DNA of 57,383 nucleotides, taken from NCBI GenBank assembly GCA_025774805.1, contig JALGZR010000006.1, forward strand, positions 1-57,383, in the 5' to 3' direction. The DNA comes from a bacterium. GTDB taxonomy: Bacteria; ARS69. How positions within the stretch are numbered: the stretch's first letter is position 1; every line of letters starts with the position of its first letter. Of the stretch, positions 9,099 through 17,652 are shown in pieces. The notes beneath the pieces are model-generated. The model was not told where the DNA came from. It saw only the letters and a program-made list of their open reading frames with translations, and did no database searches. Position numbers and translations under genes: made by a program.

Positions 9099-9229
9099 GA
9101 TGGTAGGGAGCGAGCACCGGGTTGGGAAGAGGAAACCGGCCCCGGGCGCCCTCGGCCGCGGCAGAGGCGGCCACGGTCCGCGAGCGGCCGATTCCCGTCG
9201 ACGGGAAGGGTGTCCGCGAGGCCGAGGGC

Positions 9230-9406
9230 CGGGCTGCATCTCTCACCGGCCTCCGCCGCGGCGGAGGCCGGTCCCGCCCGGCTTCGTCGTCTTGGCCTTC
9301 CGCACACCCGAGGGGTGAAGGCCCCGGTTCGGACGCAAGCATCCCATCTCCTCGCCGGACACGGCTTTCCACCGCCTCGCGACGAGACTGGCGAGAAGCG
9401 CGGGCC
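9230..9406 (+). repeat. Family A element, divergent full-length copy
   Basis: The arms GGGCTGCATCTCTCACCGG and TGGCGAGAAGCGCGGGCC are recognisable. The inner hairpin has been replaced by a different stem (GGCCTTC/GAAGGCC) that can still pair. It is not next to a stop codon. Confidence 0.7.
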
Positions 9407-9454
9407 AGGATCGAGTCCGTTCACCTCGGGGGGGTCCGGCTCGCGGGGCGGCTG

Positions 9455-9481
9455 CCCCCGGGAGCCCTCCTCCCGGGGGCT
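9455..9481. terminator. Strong hairpin upstream of citrate synthase
   Basis: Perfect 11-bp stem GCCCCCGGGAG/CTCCCGGGGGC with a CCCTC loop, about 165 bases before the citrate synthase start. There is no T run. It may be a terminator or a leader structure. Confidence 0.45.
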
Positions 9482-9644
9482 CCCGGCCGCTCTCCCGCCC
9501 GAGTGGATGAGGCGGGCCGACGGGAGTAGCTTCCCATGGAATCCGGCGCCCATCGCCGGCCCCGATCCCTCACCAGCCGGGTCGCGAGGACTTTTCACGA
9601 GCCGGTGGGGTACCGGGGCTCGGTCGCCCAAAAGGAGGAACAAT

Positions 9645-10967
9645 ATGGCGACGCTCAAGAAGGCCCTGGAACGGAAAATCCCCCGGTGGAGAGAAGAGAT
9701 TCGCTCACTCGTGAAGGAGCACGGCGACGAACAGATCTCCCAGGTCTCGGTGCGTCAGGCGTACGGAGGCATGCGCGGAATCCGCTGCATGGTGTGCGAC
9801 ACGTCGGAGGTTCCGCCCGACATCGGTCTGATGATCCGGGGAACCCCGATCGGCGAGCTCAAGGACCGGACGCCCGAGGAGATCTTTTATCTGCTGTGCA
9901 CCGGGGATCTTCCGGACAAGAGGGCGCTGAGCGCCCTGGGAACGGACCTGAACGAACGGCGTCGCGTGCCGACTTACGTGTGGAAGGTTCTCGAGGCCAT
10001 GCCGAAGGACTCCCACCCGATGTGCATGCTCGACACCGCGATTCTCGTGATGCAGCGCGATTCGGAGTTCCGCAGGGCTTACAGCGAGGGGATCCGGCGG
10101 GAGGATTACTGGAAGCCGACCCTCGAGGACGCGCTCAATCTACTCGCCCGGCTTCCCGGAATCGCGGCGGGGATCTATCGGATGCGCTTCAAGAAGGGCA
10201 AGCGCATCTCGCCGAAGAAGGGTCTCACCTGGTCGGAGAACTTTGCCCGCATGCTCGGCATTCCCGACAAGACGGGCGAGTTCGCGGATTGCATGCGCCT
10301 CTACCTGACGCTTCACTGCGACCATGAGGGAGGCAACGTCTCCGCGCACGCGAGTCATCTCGTCGGCTCGGCTCTCTCCGACCTGTACTACGCCGTGTCG
10401 GCCGGATTGAACGGGCTCTCCGGGCCGCTGCACGGGCTGGCGAACCAGGAGTGCCTCGGCTGGATTCTCCAGGTGAACGAGAGGTTCGGCGGCAGCCCCA
10501 CCGACGAGCAGCTGAGGAAGTTCGCGTGGGACACGCTGAACTCCGGCAAGGTGATCCCCGGATACGGACACGCCGTTCTCCGCGTGACCGATCCTCGCTT
10601 TGCGGCGTTCCGCGAGTTCGGATTGAAGCACTTCCCCGACGATCCGATTCTCGACACCGTCGACAAGACGTACCGGATCGTTCCCGAGGTCCTCAAGGAG
10701 CACGGAAAGGCGAAGAACCCCTGGCCGAACGTCGACGCCGCGTCGGGGGCGATTCTCTACCACTATGGTCTCCGCGAGTTCTCCTACTACACGGTGCTCT
10801 TCGCGGTCTCCCGCTCCCTGGGGATGTGCTCCCAGATGATCGTGGCCCGCGCGATCGGATCTCCCATCGAGCGTCCGAAGTCGGTCACGACGCGATGGGT
10901 GACCGACACCGTCGGCGCCGCCACGCCGAGCGGAGACGGGAAGACGGCGCTGGTGAGTAAGGCGTAA
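9645..10967 (+). CDS. gltA: Citrate synthase, mitochondrial (eukaryotic) type
   Basis: The 440-residue product condenses acetyl-CoA and oxaloacetate. It has LNGLSGPLHGLANQE (first catalytic His), PGYGHAVLR (second His) and PNVDAASG (catalytic Asp), the pattern of pig-heart enzyme rather than E. coli GltA. Length and N-terminal region also fit the eukaryotic-type subfamily found in scattered bacteria. AAAAGGAGG lies 7 bases before ATG 9645. It appears monocistronic, with a hairpin after its stop. Regulation is not visible. Confidence 0.92.
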   Translation: MATLKKALERKIPRWREEIRSLVKEHGDEQISQVSVRQAYGGMRGIRCMVCDTSEVPPDIGLMIRGTPIGELKDRTPEEIFYLLCTGDLPDKRALSALGTDLNERRRVPTYVWKVLEAMPKDSHPMCMLDTAILVMQRDSEFRRAYSEGIRREDYWKPTLEDALNLLARLPGIAAGIYRMRFKKGKRISPKKGLTWSENFARMLGIPDKTGEFADCMRLYLTLHCDHEGGNVSAHASHLVGSALSDLYYAVSAGLNGLSGPLHGLANQECLGWILQVNERFGGSPTDEQLRKFAWDTLNSGKVIPGYGHAVLRVTDPRFAAFREFGLKHFPDDPILDTVDKTYRIVPEVLKEHGKAKNPWPNVDAASGAILYHYGLREFSYYTVLFAVSRSLGMCSQMIVARAIGSPIERPKSVTTRWVTDTVGAATPSGDGKTALVSKA

Positions 10968-10993
10968 GTCGCATCTCGACAAGGGCTTGCGTG

Positions 10994-11023
10994 GGCAGGG
11001 GCCGGGGCGACCCGGCCCCTGCC
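10994..11023 (+). terminator. Terminator hairpin of citrate synthase
   Basis: Perfect 13-bp stem GGCAGGGGCCGGG/CCCGGCCCCTGCC with a GCGA loop, starting 27 bases after the stop. A 61-codon frame overlapping it (10991-11176) is not credible for this reason. Confidence 0.7.
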
Positions 11024-11172
11024 GCGTATCGGGGCATCGCCCACCCGAACGCCTGGGTGCCGGGGGGGGAGTTCGAGGCCGCGGAACGCGACGGCCTCCC
11101 GCGGGGTTTCGAATCCGACGTGGAGAGAATGTGGGCTAGAATCCGACGGTCCTTACGAACGAGGGAGAAGCC

Positions 11173-11595
11173 ATGAGTGCCTGGACGCTGTTGGCCATCG
11201 CGGCCGTGACGATCACTCTGTCGATCACTGCCGGCTGCGCCTCCGACTCCGAAAACGCCGGAGACCGCGCGGCCGAGACGACCCGCACCGCCGAATCCAC
11301 GCCGCCCCCCGCGGCGACACCTTCCCCCGAGACGGTCGCCGAGGCGGCCTCGGCCCCCGCCGAGGGCGAGATCACGCTCGTCGGGAACCTCGGGTGCGGG
11401 CACTGCAACTACGAGAAGGGAACTGCGTGCGCCGCCGCGATCCAGACGGAGGACGGAACCGTCTACCTTCTCGACGTCGACTCGAGCTCCGAGCTGTTCA
11501 CGAAGCGCTTCGGCGGCGCCGAGGTGAAGGTCGTCGGGGTCGTGAGCGAGAAGGACGGCGAGCGCCACGTGGCGGTCACGAGCTTCGAGATCTAG
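11173..11595 (+). CDS. Small lipoprotein with a CGHC motif
   Basis: The 140-residue product has a lipoprotein signal with lipobox ITAGC (Cys about residue 22) and a Thr/Pro/Ala-rich linker. A globular end follows: GNLGCGHCNYEKGTACAAAIQTEDG. The CxxC plus a third Cys suggests metal or thiol chemistry; similar small domains occur in envelope proteins of uncertain role. Start ATG follows GAGGGAGAAG. The TAG stop is the first three bases of a short family A element. No partner gene is evident. Confidence 0.72.
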   Translation: MSAWTLLAIAAVTITLSITAGCASDSENAGDRAAETTRTAESTPPPAATPSPETVAEAASAPAEGEITLVGNLGCGHCNYEKGTACAAAIQTEDGTVYLLDVDSSSELFTKRFGGAEVKVVGVVSEKDGERHVAVTSFEI

Positions 11596-11661
11596 CCCGC
11601 TGTCTCACCAGGCTCCGCTGCGGCAGCGGCGAAGCCGCGCCTGGTGAGGAACACGGGCTTA
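11593..11661 (+). repeat. Family A element, short 69-bp form
   Basis: Both outer arms and the GCGGC/GCCGC hairpin are present, but the whole central stem is missing. It looks like an internal-deletion derivative. TAG at 11593-11595 is the stop codon of the lipoprotein gene. Confidence 0.85.
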
Positions 11662-11667
11662 CGAAGA

Positions 11668-12573
11668 TCAGGCGCTCTCCGGCTCGCCGTACATTTGGTC
11701 GGGGGTGAGCGTGTCGGGGAAGTGGGTGCGGAGAGCCTGCCGGGCCTCCTCACAGAGGTGGCAGGCGTCGGCGTACTCGTCGCCGTGGGAGAGGACGTAG
11801 CGTCTCACGAGCTCGACGGGTCCGCCCTCCAGCACCGGAGCGGCGATCGGATGGCGCTCCGGCGTGTACTCGGCGCAGATCTTCGCGAGCGGCGTCCTGA
11901 ACAGGTTGCCGATCGAGATCCCCTGACAGAGGTGGACGTTTCCCAGCGGGTCGATGTGCACCCGTCCGGGGTCGCGCAGGTCCTCGTGCGGGCACTCGGT
12001 GAACGACGTCCAGGGGCTCTTCCGGGCCTGCCCGGCGAGCTTCTCCGCCGCCCGCCCCCGGAACATGACGGCCGACTCTCCGGCGGGGATCTGTCCCTTT
12101 CCCGCCTCCGCTCCCTCCGCCTCCGGAGGGGCGATCCGGATCTCGCGGATCGGAATCCCGAGCTCTTCGGCCGCCTTCCGTGCGTTGTCCACCTCCGGTC
12201 GCCGTCCCTCGTCTCCGTGGTACGCATCGTTGCTGAGGTCGAGGTCCGCGACCTTTCCCCGGAACGGCCGGAGCCACTCGAGTGCGTCCTCGACGTCGGT
12301 GGCCCAGTAGGCATTCGACACGACCCCGACGCGGAATCCGGCATCCGCGGCGCGGCGCACGCCGGCCAACAGCACGGCGTGGTAGAGGAACGGCTCCCCG
12401 CCCTCGAAGTAGATCCAGTCGACCGTGCCGAGCTCTTTGCCCTGGCGCAGGATCTCGTCGATTCGACGCAGGGTCATCGTGCCCCTCTGCCAGGGGCTGC
12501 CATAGACGAAACAGTGATCGCACTCGAACGTGCACTGAAACGTCAGAAGGAGATGCAGTCCCGAGAGCTCCAT
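11668..12573 (-). CDS. Radical SAM protein with a SPASM-like C-terminus
   Basis: The 301-residue product has the radical SAM cluster motif CTFECDHC near residue 14, the GGEP motif in IYFEGGEPFLY, and an SNAYW segment. A C-terminal stretch has further cysteines (ECPHEDL, GNVHLCQGISIGN, CHLCEEA) that could bind an auxiliary iron-sulfur cluster. ATG 12573 follows AGGTGA. No precursor peptide is recognisable next to it, so a RiPP role is not supported. Confidence 0.82.
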   Translation of the reverse strand: MELSGLHLLLTFQCTFECDHCFVYGSPWQRGTMTLRRIDEILRQGKELGTVDWIYFEGGEPFLYHAVLLAGVRRAADAGFRVGVVSNAYWATDVEDALEWLRPFRGKVADLDLSNDAYHGDEGRRPEVDNARKAAEELGIPIREIRIAPPEAEGAEAGKGQIPAGESAVMFRGRAAEKLAGQARKSPWTSFTECPHEDLRDPGRVHIDPLGNVHLCQGISIGNLFRTPLAKICAEYTPERHPIAAPVLEGGPVELVRRYVLSHGDEYADACHLCEEARQALRTHFPDTLTPDQMYGEPESA

Positions 12574-12878
12574 GACATCACCTTTCGCTGGCCGGCCGAC
12601 GATCGTCCTCGGACGACCCGTGCCGCACCGTTGCGGTCTCGCGTGGTCCTCGCGCCCCCCGATCTCTCCCCAACCTACCGCGAACGACCGGTAGGCGTGC
12701 CCCTTTCGCCCCACGATCGTCTCCGCCGCCGCGCCGAGTCGTCCGTCCGCGGCGCCCCGGGGGTCCCGGCCCGCGAACGGACGCCCGATTGACCCTCTCC
12801 CCCCCCGGTGCTACCTTCCTCGCTTCCTTCGCGGACGTTCGGCCGACCGGAGATCCCGCCATCGACGCCACCAGCCCT
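12574..12878. other. Gene-free stretch before a repeat
   Basis: About 300 bases between the radical SAM gene and a family A element. Short frames here lack ribosome sites. The radical SAM promoter must lie in this stretch, but no clear boxes stand out. Confidence 0.4.
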
Positions 12879-13058
12879 GGCCCGCATTTCTCACCAGTCT
12901 CTGCTGCGGCAGCGGCAAAGCCGCGCCTGGCTTCGTCGTTGCGGAGCTTCCGCCCTGCGACGGGGCTACGGCCCCGCCTCGGGCGAAATCCCCGCATCTT
13001 CTCGCCAGTCACGACGATCCGCAGCCTCGCGACGAGCCTGGTGAGAAATGCGGGCTAG
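12879..13058 (+). repeat. Family A palindromic element, best-preserved copy
   Basis: Proposed pairing: outer stem 12881-12896 with 13039-13054; hairpin 12912-12916 with 12920-12924; inner stem CTGGC 12927-12931 with GCCAG 13004-13008; CGCCC 12951-12955 with GGGCG 12981-12985; apical CGGGGC 12961-12966 with GCCCCG 12971-12976 around TACG. The conserved 3' strip TCCGCAGCCTCGCGACGAGC is at 13018-13037. Its right end contains the VanZ start codon. Confidence 0.92.
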
Positions 13059-13458
13059 GGATCGGCCCCGGGGGCGGGCCCTGCCGGGCTGGGCGCCTCC
13101 GTTGCTGTGGGCGACCGTGATCCTGGGTGCCTCGTCCATCCCGGATCTGAAGACGCATCCCGAAGGGATTCCGATCCGGGACAAGCTCGCCCACTTCGGC
13201 GAGTATTTCGTCTTCGGGTGGCTCGTGGCGCGGGCGTACCGGCCCTTCGGATGGGAGCCGGGGCGGCACCTGGTGTGGACCCTTCTCTTCGGGGTCTTCA
13301 TGGGGTGTGTCGACGAGTTCTATCAGGGATTCGTGCCCGGCCGGCAGCAGGACGCTTTCGATTTGATCGCGAACACGCTGGGCGTGGCCGCGGGGTGGTA
13401 CTTCTTCCGGGAGGATCGGGCGGTTGGCGAAGCTCACGGCCCTCAGGGGAACCCGTGA
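13048..13458 (+). CDS. VanZ-like membrane protein
   Basis: The 136-residue product has VanZ-family features: a first helix PPLLWATVILGASSIPDL, the RDKLAHFGEYFVFGWL segment, and CVDEFYQGFVPGRQQDAFDLIANTLGV. Relatives affect glycopeptide tolerance or envelope biology. The only start that keeps the first helix intact is ATG 13048, inside the right arm of the family A element, where GGTGAG five bases upstream could serve as ribosome site. It overlaps hisS by 35 bases, implying one operon. Confidence 0.8.
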   Translation: MRARDRPRGRALPGWAPPLLWATVILGASSIPDLKTHPEGIPIRDKLAHFGEYFVFGWLVARAYRPFGWEPGRHLVWTLLFGVFMGCVDEFYQGFVPGRQQDAFDLIANTLGVAAGWYFFREDRAVGEAHGPQGNP

Positions 13459-14680
13459 CCTGATCTCCCCCGAGATCCTGCGCTGGCAGGAGATGGAAGA
13501 GACCGCGCGCCGGGTTCTCTCCGCGGCGTGCTTCACCGAGATCCGCACCCCGATCTTCGAGAGAACCGAGCTCTTCGAGCGTGGCGTCGGCGAGGCGACC
13601 GAGATCGTCTCCAAGGAGATGTACACGTTTCAAAGCCGCTCGGGCGACCGGATGACGCTTCGGCCCGAGAATACCGCGGGGGTCGTCCGCGCGTACCTCG
13701 AGCGGGGACTGCGCGCGAAGGCGCCGAGCCCGCTCAAGCTCTTCTACATCGGACCGCAGTTCCGCTACGAGCGCCCCCAGAAGGGGAGGTCGCGGCAGTT
13801 CCACCAGATCGGAGTCGAGATCCTCGACAGCGCGGATCCCCGCGTCGACGCGGAGGTCATCCTCGTGGCCTGCGAGTACCTCCGCGCGATGGGGCTCGAG
13901 GATCTCACCGTCGATCTGAACTCCCTGGGCGATCCGGTCGACCGTGCCCCGTACCGTGCCGCACTCGTCACCTACCTGACCTCGGTGCGCGATCGCCTCG
14001 ACCCGGACAGCGTCGAGCGAATCGACCGGAATCCGCTCCGCGTTCTCGACTCGAAGGCGGAGAGCACGCGGGAGGCGCTGAAGAACGCGCCGTCGATCCT
14101 CGACTTTCTGGGAGACGGGGCCGCCGCGCACTTCGAAGCGGTCCGGGCACACCTCGCCGCATGCGGGATCCGCCACCGGATCGTGCCCGGCCTCGTTCGC
14201 GGGCTCGACTACTACTCGCGCACGACGTTCGAGATCCAGTCGGAGCGGCTCGGCGCGCAGGCGACGATCTGCGGGGGAGGGCGCTACGACGGCCTCGTGG
14301 AGGAGCTGGGAGGACCGTCCGTGCCCGCCGTCGGGTGGGCGCTCGGTATGGAACGCCTGGCGATCGTGCTCGACGCGGTCGCCGGGCCCCCACGCGAGAG
14401 GGGACCGGTCGCCTTCCTCATCGCTCAGGGCGACGAGGCGGTCCGGGCGGTGTTGCCGCTGGCCCGCGACCTGCGCCGGGCCGGGGTCGCGTGTGAGCTG
14501 TCGTTCGTGAAGGGCGGCTTCGGAAAGCAGTTCAAGGCGGCGGATCGCCACGGAGCGAAGTACGCGGTCGTTCTCGGGGAAGACGAGATGGCGAAGGGAA
14601 CCGCCTCGGTGAAGGACCTCTCGACCGGGGAGCAGACCGAGGTGGCCCGAGACGATTTGGCCGAGCATCTGACGAGATAG
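13424..14680 (+). CDS. hisS: Histidyl-tRNA synthetase
   Basis: The 418-residue class II synthetase attaches histidine to tRNA-His. Visible motifs are TLRPENTAGVVRAYLE (motif 2 region), FRYERPQKGRSRQFHQIGVE, GLDYYSRTTFEI (histidine-specific), GGGRYDGLVEELGG and GWALGMERL (motif 3), then an anticodon-binding domain (CELSFVKGGFGKQFKAAD). The start is TTG 13424 with GGAGG upstream, inside the end of the VanZ-like gene. It is followed 47 bases later by aspS. Confidence 0.95.
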   Translation: MAKLTALRGTRDLISPEILRWQEMEETARRVLSAACFTEIRTPIFERTELFERGVGEATEIVSKEMYTFQSRSGDRMTLRPENTAGVVRAYLERGLRAKAPSPLKLFYIGPQFRYERPQKGRSRQFHQIGVEILDSADPRVDAEVILVACEYLRAMGLEDLTVDLNSLGDPVDRAPYRAALVTYLTSVRDRLDPDSVERIDRNPLRVLDSKAESTREALKNAPSILDFLGDGAAAHFEAVRAHLAACGIRHRIVPGLVRGLDYYSRTTFEIQSERLGAQATICGGGRYDGLVEELGGPSVPAVGWALGMERLAIVLDAVAGPPRERGPVAFLIAQGDEAVRAVLPLARDLRRAGVACELSFVKGGFGKQFKAADRHGAKYAVVLGEDEMAKGTASVKDLSTGEQTEVARDDLAEHLTR

Positions 14681-14727
14681 ACGGGCGCCGGGCCCGGTCG
14701 CCGGCGAGCCAGCGAGGAAGACGAGCC

Positions 14728-16518
14728 ATGAAACTCTCGACGCGACTTCGCAGTCACGTCTGCGGGGAAATCGAGACGAGCCACGTCGGCCGGAAGGTCA
14801 CCCTCTCGGGCTGGGTGCAGCGCGCGCGCGATCTGGGGGGAATGGTCTTCGCGGACCTGCGCGATCGCTACGGCGTCGTTCAGCTCGTCTTCCGAGGAGC
14901 GGAGCAGGCCGGCGATCCCGCGCTTCTCGAGGCGGGCCGCGCGCTGCGGCACGAGTCCGCGGTGCGCGTGACGGGTGAGGTCGCCCCGCGCGCTCCCGGA
15001 AACCGGAACCCCGAGATGGCGACCGGAGAGGTCGAGATTCTCGTCGAGTCGCTCGAGGTGCTCAACGAGACGCCCGCCGAGCTTCCCTTCCAGATCGACG
15101 GAGTCCAGGAGGCGGGGGACGAGCTGCGGCTGCGGCACCGGTACCTCGATCTTCGCCAGCCGGCGATGCAGGAGATCTTCGGGCTCCGTTCGCGGGCGGC
15201 GATGGCGGCCCGCCGATACCTCACGGACGAGGGCTTCGTCGAGATCGAGACCCCGTTGCTCGTGAAGCGCACGCCCGAAGGCGCCCGCGACTACCTGGTT
15301 CCGAGTCGCATCCACCCGGGGCTGTTCTACGCGCTGCCCCAGTCGCCGCAACTCTACAAGCAGATCCTCATGTGCTCCGGCTTCGACCGGTACTTCCAGC
15401 TCGCCCGGTGCCTCCGGGACGAGGACCTTCGCGCCGACCGTCAGCCGGAGCACACGCAGATCGATCTCGAGATGAGCTTCGTCGACGAGGAGGATGTCTT
15501 CGAGCTCGTCGAAGGGCTGATGGTGCATCTCTGGCGCGAGGTCCTCGGGGTCGAGGTGGAATCGCCGTTTCTCCGTCTCACCTACGCCGAGGCGATGGAG
15601 GGCTACGGGACCGACAAGCCGGATCTCCGCTGCGGCCCGGCTCTCTTCGATGTCGGCGACCTCGCCGAGAGCTCGACGTCCGATCTCTTCCGGGGAGTGA
15701 TCGCGCAGGGCGGGCGCATGAAGGGGCTCCGGGTGCCCGGCGGTGTCGAGTGGTCGCGCAAGATCGTCAGCGAGCTGGAGGAGGTCGCGAGCCGAGGCGG
15801 TGCGAAGGGTCTCGCGTGGATGAAGGTCGGGGAGGGAGGCACGCTCTCCGGAGGCGCCTCGAAGTTCTTCGCCGACGCGGCCACGACCCTGATCGAGCGC
15901 TCGGAGGCCCGCACCGGTGATCTTCTGCTTTTCATCGCCGGCCCGGGGAAGGTGGCCCTTCCCTCGCTCGACCTCGTGCGGCGCGAGGTGGGACGGCGGC
16001 GGGGGTGGACCGAGGGCCGGCCGCCGGCGTTTCTCTGGGTCAATCGCTTCCCGCTGTTCGAGCGGGACGAGGCGACGGGCGCCTGGACCGCCAGCCACCA
16101 CGTCTTCACCATGCCGCACGATCGGTGCCGGGACACCTTCGACACCGATCCCGAAACGGCCGTGGGCAAGCTCTACGATCTCGTCCTGAACGGCGTCGAG
16201 CTGGGGTCGGGGAGCATCCGGATCCACCGGCGGGACCTTCAGGAGCGGGCGCTCGCCGTCATCGGGATCGACGCGGAGGAGGCCGAGCGCCGGTTCGGAT
16301 TCCTCCTCCGGGCGTTCGACTACGGGGCGCCCCCCCACGGCGGTATCGCGCTCGGTTTCGACCGGATCATCATGCTGATGACCGGTCGCACGTCACTGCG
16401 GGACGTCATCGCCTTCCCGAAGACCCACCGGGCGTTCTCGCCGATGGACGAGTGCCCTTCCGCAGTGGAGCCGCGGCTGCTCACCGATCTCCACGTGGCG
16501 ATCCGGAAGGACGACTGA
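14728..16518 (+). CDS. aspS: Aspartyl-tRNA synthetase, bacterial type
   Basis: The 596-residue product has the N-terminal OB-fold anticodon domain, RYLDLRQP, RDEDLRADRQPEHTQIDLEMSF (motif 2), a GAD insertion in the middle, and FGFLLRAFDYGAPPHGGIALGFDR (motif 3). Many homologues have PEFTQ where this has PEHTQ. The OB fold reads RARDLGG; Leu at this position is usual in discriminating AspRS, whereas non-discriminating bacterial forms often have His, so strict tRNA-Asp charging is likely. GAGGAAG precedes ATG 14728. Confidence 0.95.
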   Translation: MKLSTRLRSHVCGEIETSHVGRKVTLSGWVQRARDLGGMVFADLRDRYGVVQLVFRGAEQAGDPALLEAGRALRHESAVRVTGEVAPRAPGNRNPEMATGEVEILVESLEVLNETPAELPFQIDGVQEAGDELRLRHRYLDLRQPAMQEIFGLRSRAAMAARRYLTDEGFVEIETPLLVKRTPEGARDYLVPSRIHPGLFYALPQSPQLYKQILMCSGFDRYFQLARCLRDEDLRADRQPEHTQIDLEMSFVDEEDVFELVEGLMVHLWREVLGVEVESPFLRLTYAEAMEGYGTDKPDLRCGPALFDVGDLAESSTSDLFRGVIAQGGRMKGLRVPGGVEWSRKIVSELEEVASRGGAKGLAWMKVGEGGTLSGGASKFFADAATTLIERSEARTGDLLLFIAGPGKVALPSLDLVRREVGRRRGWTEGRPPAFLWVNRFPLFERDEATGAWTASHHVFTMPHDRCRDTFDTDPETAVGKLYDLVLNGVELGSGSIRIHRRDLQERALAVIGIDAEEAERRFGFLLRAFDYGAPPHGGIALGFDRIIMLMTGRTSLRDVIAFPKTHRAFSPMDECPSAVEPRLLTDLHVAIRKDD

Positions 16519-16578
16519 GAACGCGAACGGAGCGCGACGTCGAGACGGTCCAGGCCCGACGCTCCCGCCTCGGATCCG

Positions 16579-16596
16579 GGTGAGAAATGCAGGCTA
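16579..16596. repeat. Family A element, one arm only
   Basis: GGTGAGAAATGCAGGCTA is the outer arm; no other part of the element is visible. Read on the minus strand, its TAG is the stop codon of the adjacent secreted-protein gene. Confidence 0.7.
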
Positions 16597-17445
16597 AGGC
16601 TCGATCTCGGAGTTCCCGATTCTCCCGGTCCAGACCGCGGTGGGGGGTACCGTCGGCTCCGAGACGGTTCCGATCGTGTCGGCGAAGTACATGATCGTGA
16701 GCTGGGCGTTGAAGACCCTCCACTCGCCGAGCTGCTCGTGCCCCACCAGGTAGAACGTCATTGTGCCCGGGGAGACGCTCAGGGTCCGGGTCTGGTGGGA
16801 ATTCGATTCGAAGTAGTTGTCGGACGATCCCTTGTTCTCGAAACACTGAAAGGACTGCTCCGACCAGGAGACCCCCGAGATGTCGTTGATGCTGATGCCA
16901 TAGCAGTTCAGGGTGCCCACCGGAACAGTGGCACCCATGGACGCGGTTCCGCTCAGAACGATCGTCCCGCTGGCCGGGATGCTGACGGTTCGGAGGACGA
17001 GATTCTCGACTCCGTCCGCGTTGAGATCGATTGCCCGGGAGGCCGAAGCCACGCCCGACGGCGTCCCTCCGGCCCGGTACGCGTACGCCGAGCTGCCCAT
17101 GGGGAGTCGGGGATCGAGCGGAGAGCCCTCGACCTGGATGGCGAGATAGCGGATGGATCCGTCAAAGACGACGGACGAGAGAGGGACCGGCGGATCCCCG
17201 GCCCCCAGAAGCACCGACGCGATGCCCTGGTCGGGCAGGACGCGGTGATTCTCGGGACCCCACAGAGAGGTTCCTCCGCTCTCCGAGTCGAAGATCTCGA
17301 AGGTCATCAGGGCCGAGTCGGCGACCGCAGCGCCGGTGGAGTCGGTGAGGTTGACCTGAAACGGCATTACATTCGGCGCTTGGGCGGCGGCCCCGCCGAC
17401 CGGAGCCAGCGAGAGGAGAACGGAGATCGCGGTTGCGGTTCGCAT
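16594..17445 (-). CDS. Secreted protein, paralogue of the S74 protein next to it
   Basis: The 283-residue product has a signal peptide (MRTATAISVLLSLAPVGGAAAQ) and an N-terminal domain of about 115 residues almost identical to that of the next minus-strand gene (VMPFQVNLTDSTG, SLWGPENH, GIASVLLGAG, PLDPRLPMGSSAYAYRA). The remainder is a different beta-rich domain with no recognised family. It lacks the S74 end of its neighbour. The two genes look like a tandem duplication whose C-terminal halves were swapped or diverged. The TAG stop lies in a repeat arm. Confidence 0.75.
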   Translation of the reverse strand: MRTATAISVLLSLAPVGGAAAQAPNVMPFQVNLTDSTGAAVADSALMTFEIFDSESGGTSLWGPENHRVLPDQGIASVLLGAGDPPVPLSSVVFDGSIRYLAIQVEGSPLDPRLPMGSSAYAYRAGGTPSGVASASRAIDLNADGVENLVLRTVSIPASGTIVLSGTASMGATVPVGTLNCYGISINDISGVSWSEQSFQCFENKGSSDNYFESNSHQTRTLSVSPGTMTFYLVGHEQLGEWRVFNAQLTIMYFADTIGTVSEPTVPPTAVWTGRIGNSEIEP

Positions 17446-17611
17446 GATGGGATGTCTCCCTTCGTTCGTTCGCGCAGGAGCAAGATCTTCGCGAAGGATT
17501 CCCGGTTCTTCTCACATGCGGAGGCCCGCATGGAGGGCGCGGGGAGGGCCAGGGTGACGGCAACGGAGCGCGGCCGATGCGAGCGGACCTTCACACTCAT
17601 GAACGGCCGCA

Positions 17612-17652
17612 CGTCGCTGCCGCAGCAGAGCCTGGTGAGAAATGCAGGCTAG
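17612..17652 (-). repeat. Family A element, left arm and part of hairpin only
   Basis: CGCTGCCGCAGCAGAG followed by the complete arm CTGGTGAGAAATGCAGGCTAG is the left end of the element on the minus strand. CTA at 17649-17651 is the complement of the stop codon TAG of the S74 protein gene. Confidence 0.75.

Noticed and set aside
10991-11176. 61-codon frame before the CGHC lipoprotein
   Set aside because: It runs through the 13-bp terminator hairpin of the citrate synthase gene and has no ribosome site.
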